12,442 nucleotides of DNA, taken from Acidobacteriota bacterium (lineage in GTDB: Bacteria > Acidobacteriota > Terriglobia > UBA7540). The DNA lies in NCBI GenBank assembly GCA_021828225.1, contig JAKASH010000034.1:1-12442 (forward strand), read 5' to 3'. The notes beneath the pieces are model-generated. The model made no database searches and was not told the origin of the DNA. It was given only the letters and a program-made list of their open reading frames with translations. A program made the position numbers and the translations under genes. Shown in pieces: positions 7,462 through 12,442 of the stretch (position 1 is its first letter; each line of letters begins with the position of its first letter).

Positions 7462-7670
7462 CCTCATAAAACAACCTTCTAATGTCGGCCTAGGTTGAGG
7501 ACCCGGGCCATTGATCGAGCTCTTGTTACTCGCGACTACAAATTTGCGGACCGGAAAATCTGGCCATTCAATCAACAAAGCCAGGAATCAATACTCTCTG
7601 CGACCGTCTGCAGTCTCTTTTCCCTGATATCCGTCAAACTCAGGACCGAGGCTACACTTAAGACTGATCA

Positions 7671-10043
7671 TTACAAGCCGGCGATTCTCTTCTCGTGCGA
7701 GCTGTCGCCGGACCCGTCACCGTCATTTGCGTCCCCATAACCGTCAGATTCATATCCGTAGTAGTAGTCGGACGACCGCACATCCATACTGTTCAGGACC
7801 ACTCCAAAAACGTTGCTCAGTAGTCTCCGCGCCCTGATGACATATTCCCGAGGTGCCATCCCGCTCCGAACCACGAGTATGCTGCCATCGACCAGATCAG
7901 CCAGGATGCGGGCATCCACCAGGTTGGGCACCAGCGCAGGAGAGTCAACGATGACGTACTCGTATTCCTTGAGGGCCTGGCCAATAAGAGTCCTCATTCG
8001 TGAACACGAAAGCAGGGCCACCGGATTCCCAGGCGATTTGCCTGCAGGCAAGGTATCAAGCCCGGGAGTGAGGCCCGGCAGCACACAAGGAGCCCACTCA
8101 CTTAGTCCTCCGAGATACCCCGATAAGCCGCGGATATTTCTGAATCCGAGCGCTCGATGAACCGAAGGCCGGCGAAGGTCTGCGTCAATTAACATGACTC
8201 GGGTTCCCTGCTGCGCCAGCGCGATTGCCAGATTCACCGAAACCGTGGTTTTCCCTTCACCAGGCTGGGAACTCGTAACGACAATGCTCCTGAGGGACTT
8301 CTTTTGTCCTGCCGCTTCCAGCATCACCGAACTTCCCAGCGTCCTGAAGGCCTCAACCAGCGGGGAGTATCCCCCTTGGATCTGTTTGTCGATCCGGTAA
8401 TAGGGTCGTTCAGCCTTTGTCATCGCCGATGAATCGAACACGTCCGGAAGCAACAGTCCATTGCCATTGTGGCGGTTTTCGTTTGAAGCCAACTCCGGCA
8501 GAGACTCCACGGATGGAATCATCGCCAGAGCAGGCACACCCAAAAAGCGATCAACCTCCTCAGCGGTCTTCAAAGTGGTATCAAGATGCTCCAGCAGAAA
8601 TGCAAGCCCAATCCCGAGGCCCATTCCGGCAATCAAGCCCAATGCCAAATTGAGCAAGATCTTAGGCTTGATGGGGAAGAACCGTGGCACGGCCTTGTCC
8701 ACCACATTCACGTTGTTCGCCTTAATCTGAGCAATTAGACTCGCCTCTTTGACTTTTTGAAGCAGGCTCTCGTACAACTTGTTATCAGTATCAGCATTTC
8801 TCTTCAGTATGTTGTACTGGTTGGACTTCTCCGTAACCATGGTGGCGGAGCTTTTCTGCTCGTCATAGGCGTGAAGGAGCAGCGCTTCACGGCGGACAGC
8901 CGCAAGATAATCGTTGGTAATGTTCGCTACGGCACGCGCACGCTCGCGAGCCAGCACCTTCTCCAGGGCCGTCAACTGGCTTTTTACCTGCTGGACTTTG
9001 GGATAACTATCAGTGAAGGTGGCTGAGAGCTCTGCATATTTGCGCTTGAGATCTGCAACTTTGACTGTAAGCTCCTGCAGAAGATTATCCTGAAAGACTC
9101 CAGGAAGTGACCCGTAGTCACCTTTCTGGACCAGCTTGTAGATCGATTCTTTCTGATACCGGTATGCCTGGGCCTTGGTCAATTCATCCTGGATCTGCAG
9201 GAGGCGTTGATCAACGATGTTCTGGGAAGTGCCATTATCAGATTGCAAATAGAGCAACCCGTTCCGGCGTGCATATCCGGTCATCTCCTGTTCCGAACGT
9301 TCCAGGTCCCTCCTGGCCTCCTGAACCTGCTGGTCGAGAGCACTCGTAAGCCTTTCAGTCGACTTCTCGTGGAGCTGCAAATAATCGGACACGACCGCGT
9401 TCACAACACGGGCAGACAAGCGGGGATCGCTGCTGTCAAAGCTGATGTTAACCAGGCGACTGCTTCCAACACGCGAAACACGCAGCTTGGACTCAAATGC
9501 GCCCACCAGCGCTTGGTCAGCCTCTGCTTCTATTTCGTCTTTTTTTTGCGAATCAACATCAGTCCCTGTGAACAATTTGGTGACAGATCTCCATCCCGCC
9601 ATGAGAACACCTGAAAGCGAGAAACTCGGTTGTTGCTGGCCAGCCAAGTGGAGCTGAGCAATCACCTCCCGTGCCAGAGTATCGCTTCTCAGGATTCCTA
9701 TCTCGGTCTCAATTTGCGTCGCCACCACCTCGTCGGAAGCCGAGTTCCGGGTTTGCAACTGCTGCAGACTTTCGATTTCCGGCGTCGCCTCATTGATCTC
9801 AATAATTGCCTGAGACCGATATACCGGTTTCATGAAGAGCGAGACAACCAAAGCCATAAGCGTGACTATGACCGTTGCCCACACAACGGTGCGATACCGG
9901 TCCCGCAATACTCTCAGCACATAACGAAAATCGATTTCACTTTCCGGCTCTTGGGAGCCCGAGCCACCCGCCATTGCGGAAAGCTTCCGGATCTTGGAAA
10001 GCACTCCTGTTTTGTATAATTGAATTTTGTTCTCATCTTCCAT
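7671..10043 (-). CDS. wzc: Wzc-like polysaccharide copolymerase fused to BY-family tyrosine autokinase
   Basis: The 790-residue inner-membrane protein controls EPS chain length and couples synthesis to export. A short cytoplasmic start leads to transmembrane helix 1 (52-71). The Wzz-type periplasmic domain follows, with a long coiled-coil region (about 225-445) that contains a GNVR-like stretch, and then transmembrane helix 2 (462-484). The cytoplasmic kinase domain has EAFRTL (564-569), Walker A SSQPGEGKTT (591-600), Walker A' VMLIDADLRRP (616-626) and Walker B YVIVDSP (696-702). The tail carries a tyrosine cluster (Tyr760, 761, 762, 764, 769) for autophosphorylation, set among Asp and Gly. 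All kinase motifs look intact, and copolymerase and kinase are one chain as in proteobacterial Wzc, not split as in many Firmicutes. GGAG 8 bases before the ATG supports the start. It lies 39 bases after the export gene. A cognate phosphatase is not in the window. Confidence 0.95.
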   Translation of the reverse strand: MEDENKIQLYKTGVLSKIRKLSAMAGGSGSQEPESEIDFRYVLRVLRDRYRTVVWATVIVTLMALVVSLFMKPVYRSQAIIEINEATPEIESLQQLQTRNSASDEVVATQIETEIGILRSDTLAREVIAQLHLAGQQQPSFSLSGVLMAGWRSVTKLFTGTDVDSQKKDEIEAEADQALVGAFESKLRVSRVGSSRLVNISFDSSDPRLSARVVNAVVSDYLQLHEKSTERLTSALDQQVQEARRDLERSEQEMTGYARRNGLLYLQSDNGTSQNIVDQRLLQIQDELTKAQAYRYQKESIYKLVQKGDYGSLPGVFQDNLLQELTVKVADLKRKYAELSATFTDSYPKVQQVKSQLTALEKVLARERARAVANITNDYLAAVRREALLLHAYDEQKSSATMVTEKSNQYNILKRNADTDNKLYESLLQKVKEASLIAQIKANNVNVVDKAVPRFFPIKPKILLNLALGLIAGMGLGIGLAFLLEHLDTTLKTAEEVDRFLGVPALAMIPSVESLPELASNENRHNGNGLLLPDVFDSSAMTKAERPYYRIDKQIQGGYSPLVEAFRTLGSSVMLEAAGQKKSLRSIVVTSSQPGEGKTTVSVNLAIALAQQGTRVMLIDADLRRPSVHRALGFRNIRGLSGYLGGLSEWAPCVLPGLTPGLDTLPAGKSPGNPVALLSCSRMRTLIGQALKEYEYVIVDSPALVPNLVDARILADLVDGSILVVRSGMAPREYVIRARRLLSNVFGVVLNSMDVRSSDYYYGYESDGYGDANDGDGSGDSSHEKRIAGL

Positions 10044-10061
10044 ATCAAAATCTCCGGAATT

Positions 10062-10086
10062 CTGACGAGCTCCCGTCGGGAGTCAG
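10062..10086 (-). repeat. Hairpin at the wza-wzc junction including the wza stop codon
   Basis: A perfect inverted repeat CTCCCG-A-CGGGAG (10082-10070) is extended by outer arms CTGA and TCAG (10086-10083 and 10065-10062) across a four-base bulge. The wza TGA (10085-10083) lies in the outer arm. The wzc ribosome site (10055-10052) follows shortly after. There is no T-run, so it is not a normal terminator. It may tune processing or translation between the two cistrons. Confidence 0.5.
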
Positions 10087-11207
10087 GGTATAGCTCTCCA
10101 CACAATCATTTGTTGGAACGTTGTAAAAATAGATCGGCCAACAGACTTTGCTCCGTTCTTAGGGATAAATAAAATGTCCTTGGGCTGGAGCGGAAGATCA
10201 GGGGACTTTCCAGACAGAATCTTGCCCAAGTGAACCGGAAATTCAACTTGTTGTCCGTTTTGCGCTATTCGAATGACTTTGGCTTTGCTTTTTGCAGCGT
10301 CCGGTCCCATCCCCTGCCCCAGCGCGATTGCCTGCAGCACCGTAATGTGCTCATTGTCTTTTACAGGAAAACCACCAGGCCGATTGACATCTCCCACAAC
10401 GTAAACGATGCCAGCTGCTTTTACCTTGATGATGTCGCCAGGGTGGATAGGAACGTTGTACTTGGGGTCTCCGGTGTCCAGCAACCGCTTCAGACTTACC
10501 TCCACCGTATTTTCATTTTTTGACTTATCAGCGGCCGAGATCCTTTCAAGACCTCCCTCTGGAGCGTTAGCATCCTCAACTTTTTCTGTTTGCATTTGAG
10601 AGGCCTTGTTACGCACGAATTCGGCGCTCGCTCCGCGCATTACCAATACCGCGTCTCCCGCATCAGGAGCGAGACCCCCAGCCAATGACAACATCTCCAG
10701 CAGAGTCTTAGTCCCGCGAACCTGAAAGACACCAGGCTTTTGGACGGCCCCAAGCACTGAAACATTGTGGCTCTGCATCTCAATGACGGTAACCGATACT
10801 TGAGGGTCCTTCATGTAAGTGCGACGCAGCAGTGCTTGCAGCACCAATTCAAGTTCGCGCGATGTCAATCCCTCGGCCCGAATGCTTCCAAGCAACGGAA
10901 GCGAAATGCTGCCATCTGCCGCAACACGTACGGCAACGCATAGGTAAGGCGCGTCAAGAACATTGATTGCCAATTCGTCGTTCGGCCCGATGCGATAATC
11001 ACCTCGGGACGGTGCATTCTGGGCACTCGAAACCGCAGTATTGACCAATTGTTGCAGTCGGCGGTTCCAGTCCTCAGTGGTTCCCATCTTGGTATTGCTG
11101 ATGCTCACAGGTTGAGATGCCTGTTTCTGTGGAACAGATTGGCCCAGAACCGCTAGTGGCGTTAGCGCCATAAAAAGTCCCAGATAGAAGCATCTTCTGG
11201 TCATCAT
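10083..11207 (-). CDS. wza: Wza-like polysaccharide export protein (Poly_export and SLBB domains)
   Basis: The 374-residue exported protein forms the outer-membrane/periplasmic export channel that partners Wzc. An N-terminal signal peptide (MMTRRCFYLGLFMALTPLAVLG, 1-22) is followed by a linker. The Poly_export domain (about 69-145) starts at DYRIGPNDELAINV. A first SLBB domain follows (about 149-200, NVSVLGAVQKPGVFQV), then a low-complexity insert (200-235) and a second SLBB domain (about 267-320, VYVVGDVNRPGGFPV). The C-terminal stretch GRSIFTTFQQMIVWRAIP could be the membrane-spanning amphipathic helix seen in Wza. There is no lipobox cysteine at the cleavage site, unlike E. coli Wza, so it is probably not a lipoprotein. 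The frame runs upstream to TTG at 11240, but AAAGGGAG just before the ATG-ATG pair at 11207/11204 and the signal peptide fix the start there. It is 77 bases downstream of the NusG-like gene. Confidence 0.92.
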   Translation of the reverse strand: MMTRRCFYLGLFMALTPLAVLGQSVPQKQASQPVSISNTKMGTTEDWNRRLQQLVNTAVSSAQNAPSRGDYRIGPNDELAINVLDAPYLCVAVRVAADGSISLPLLGSIRAEGLTSRELELVLQALLRRTYMKDPQVSVTVIEMQSHNVSVLGAVQKPGVFQVRGTKTLLEMLSLAGGLAPDAGDAVLVMRGASAEFVRNKASQMQTEKVEDANAPEGGLERISAADKSKNENTVEVSLKRLLDTGDPKYNVPIHPGDIIKVKAAGIVYVVGDVNRPGGFPVKDNEHITVLQAIALGQGMGPDAAKSKAKVIRIAQNGQQVEFPVHLGKILSGKSPDLPLQPKDILFIPKNGAKSVGRSIFTTFQQMIVWRAIP

Positions 11208-11284
11208 CCAACTCCCTTTACACGCCTGACGGTCTTGCAAGGATCATCAGCATTCTCATGAGCCGCGCCGCTATGTCTGCGACG

Positions 11285-11926
11285 TTAAGCCCAACCCTTC
11301 CGTGGCTGTCCTTCCTGAATCCCAACGCGTGCTGGCTGGCTCAGGGGTTTGAAGTAAGTAAGTCCTGCTGGCCACTGTCGCGTTGACCTCGTGACTCGCT
11401 CAACCGTGCTCGCGTCAACCTCCGCAGCCACAGATCTCTCGAGCAACGTGACCGAAATAACCAGCCGTGTCAGCCCCTTCTTTCGCACTAGAAATCCTTC
11501 AAGTCCCGAAAGCGCGCCAGACTTCACGCGGACAAGATCACCGCATTTTAAAAACGGATGGGGCTCAACATTGATGCGCTTCTCGATAACACTTCGCACT
11601 GCCTGAATTTCCTCTTCGGGAATCTCAGCCAGCTTGCCTGCACTGCTCACCAGTCCATGAACTCCGGGCGTGGTCACGATTGGGAGCCGGCGATTAAGAT
11701 CGCCGCGCAGGAACACGTAACACGAGAAGAGAGGCAACTCCACCTTCTGGACCCGGTCCCGCCACTGACGGGCTTCCGTATAGAGTGGGAGAAAAATTTC
11801 GAACCCTTTGTTGGCCAGGATGCCTGCAACCATTTTCTCGTGCTGGTGACGGGTGTGAGCAGCATACCAGACACTTCCGCCTGGCCTTACCTCACTGTTA
11901 TAGGGCACAGTATCGACGAGAGACAT
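11285..11926 (-). CDS. Specialised NusG/RfaH/UpxY-like transcription antiterminator
   Basis: This 213-residue protein has a NusG N-terminal domain (about 18-118: VWYAAHTRHQHEKMV, FEIFLPLYTEARQWRDR, LFSCYVFLRGDL, TTPGVHGLV) followed by a KOW domain (about 126-155: CGDLVRVKSGALSGLEGFLVRKKG). The C-terminal tail (about 180-213) is not part of either domain. It would bind the beta' clamp helices of RNA polymerase and help it read through the long EPS operon. Housekeeping nusG normally sits beside secE and ribosomal protein genes. This copy sits in front of an export gene instead, as UpxY- and LoaP-type paralogues do in capsule loci. The start is firm: GGAGGGG lies 6 bases before the ATG. Only 15 bases separate it from the upstream regulator, so the two are probably one transcription unit. 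I see no certain recruitment sequence such as ops. Confidence 0.9.
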   Translation of the reverse strand: MSLVDTVPYNSEVRPGGSVWYAAHTRHQHEKMVAGILANKGFEIFLPLYTEARQWRDRVQKVELPLFSCYVFLRGDLNRRLPIVTTPGVHGLVSSAGKLAEIPEEEIQAVRSVIEKRINVEPHPFLKCGDLVRVKSGALSGLEGFLVRKKGLTRLVISVTLLERSVAAEVDASTVERVTRSTRQWPAGLTYFKPLSQPARVGIQEGQPRKGWA

Positions 11927-11941
11927 GTCTTTCCCCTCCGC

Positions 11942-12442
11942 TCACACCAAGTCGTGATTTGAATTCTGGCCGTGCCCGGCCGAATCTCGCACAGCGGCCT
12001 TTGGTTGCTCTGAGACCAAACCGGCCTCCTTAATTTTGTAAAGAAGGGCACGATAGCTGATGTTCAGGGCCCGAGCTGTCCGTCTGCGATTCCACTGAGT
12101 CTCCTGCAAAGTCCTGAGAATGATCTTGCGCTCCAGCGCATGGGCAGCCCGGCGGGTCGCCTCTTTTAAAGAAACCGCGTGGTGCGCGGCAGTGTCAGAA
12201 CTAACAGGCTCTTGTGCCTGGGCGGAGTGTTCCATGGCCATGGCACCTTCGGCGCCCAGAACCACATAGCGCTTCATGACGTTTTCCAGCTCACGGATAT
12301 TGCCCGGCCAGTCGTGCTCCTGGAGGAAGCCTATAAGTTCCAGACTGGGAGCCTCAGGATGACAACCATATCTCTCGCTGTAAACTTGCCAAAAGTAGTT
12401 GGCAAGTTGAGGAATATCCTCTTTACGGTCTCGCAATGGAGA
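11942..12442 (-). CDS. Sigma-54-dependent NtrC-family transcriptional activator, C-terminal part
   Basis: The frame enters from the right edge and gives 166 residues to a TGA at 11942. It opens with SPLRDRKEDIPQL, the end of the AAA+ sigma-54 interaction domain, followed by the lid segment with HDWPGNIRELENVMKRYVVL, which contains the conserved WPGNxREL. A variable linker rich in Ala and Ser follows. The last part (about 101-141) is a Fis-type helix-turn-helix: ALERKIILRTLQETQWNRRR, then TARALNISYRALLYKIKEAGL. The N-terminal sensor or receiver domain and the Walker motifs lie outside the window, so the signal it responds to is unknown. In this setting it may activate an EPS promoter through RpoN, or another promoter elsewhere; I found no sigma-54 site within the window. 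The gene is followed after 15 bases by the NusG-like gene. Confidence 0.92.
   Translation of the reverse strand, partial: SPLRDRKEDIPQLANYFWQVYSERYGCHPEAPSLELIGFLQEHDWPGNIRELENVMKRYVVLGAEGAMAMEHSAQAQEPVSSDTAAHHAVSLKEATRRAAHALERKIILRTLQETQWNRRRTARALNISYRALLYKIKEAGLVSEQPKAAVRDSAGHGQNSNHDLV

Larger units (their letters stand above)
7259..7670. other. 412-base gap between BY-kinase and sugar transferase
   Basis: I find no credible gene. The longest minus-strand frame (7578-7360) starts with TTG, lacks a ribosome site and resembles no family I know. The gap holds a compound direct repeat (7408-7434), a perfect 13-base inverted repeat ACACAG-G-CTGTGT (7461-7449) and a weak hairpin GTGCC-TGTCC-GGCAC (7331-7317) in the presumed leader of the sugar transferase. 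No terminator with a T-run follows the kinase gene. The size and the repeats suggest a regulated internal promoter or long leader, but I cannot identify a consensus sigma-70 or sigma-54 promoter. Confidence 0.5.

Noticed and set aside
7360..7578. 72-codon minus-strand frame in the gap after the BY-kinase gene
   Set aside because: It has a TTG start, no ribosome site, no recognisable domain and a composition like random sequence.
9207..9614. 135-codon plus-strand frame
   Set aside because: It is antisense to the periplasmic part of the BY-kinase gene and shows no independent protein features.
11208..11284. Possible sigma-54 promoter ahead of the exporter gene (a TTGCA resembling a -12 element)
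   Set aside because: The GG expected 10 bases upstream of the GC is not there.
1..12442. CRISPR arrays, insertion sequences, tRNA or rRNA genes, phage or defence genes
   Set aside because: I saw no regular repeat-spacer pattern, transposase motif, long terminal inverted repeats or RNA gene signatures. All confident genes fit polysaccharide synthesis, export or regulation.

Overview
The window is one block of a bacterial exopolysaccharide (EPS) or capsule locus. Every convincing gene lies on the minus strand, so transcription runs from high to low coordinates. Base composition is moderate. The gene set is a Wza-type exporter, a fused Wzc-type tyrosine kinase, a sugar transferase with an unusual N-terminal domain, and a NusG paralogue next to a sigma-54 regulator. 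It points to a Gram-negative bacterium, and I would guess Acidobacteriota or a neighbouring phylum from the style of the proteins. That placement is an inference; there is no rRNA or other marker here.

Layout in transcription order: (1) 12442-11942, C-terminal part of an NtrC-family sigma-54 activator, cut by the window edge. (2) 11926-11285, specialised NusG/RfaH/UpxY-like antiterminator. (3) 11207-10083, Wza-like polysaccharide export protein. (4) 10043-7671, Wzc-like copolymerase/BY-kinase. (5) 7670-7259, a 412-base gap without a credible gene but with short direct and inverted repeats. (6) 7258-6110, sugar transferase that starts the lipid-linked repeat unit. (7) 6109-5918, a short gap with three consecutive inverted repeats. 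(8) 5917-3209, a tightly packed trio: WlbA-like oxidoreductase, WlbB-like hexapeptide acetyltransferase and WlbC-like aminotransferase. (9) 3147-2852, the frameshifted 3' remnant of a second aminotransferase. (10) 2580-1267, AlgD-like nucleotide-sugar dehydrogenase starting at TTG. (11) 1149-1, family 4 glycosyltransferase, cut by the left edge.

How it fits together: the sigma-54 regulator and the NusG paralogue probably control initiation and elongation of the long transcript. The sugar transferase loads the first sugar phosphate on undecaprenyl phosphate, and the GT4 enzyme and others outside the window extend it. The trio has the composition and order of the pathway that makes UDP-2,3-diacetamido-2,3-dideoxy-uronic acids. 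The AlgD-like enzyme makes a nucleotide-activated uronic acid, best matched to GDP-mannuronic acid. Wzc and Wza control chain length and export. No flippase (Wzx) or polymerase (Wzy) is inside the window.

I did not find an obviously new defence or mobile system. The points most worth a second look are the degenerate GGDEF-like domain fused to the sugar transferase, the decayed aminotransferase beside its intact relative, the mismatch between an AlgD-type dehydrogenase and a WlbABC-type trio, and several hairpins placed at gene junctions.
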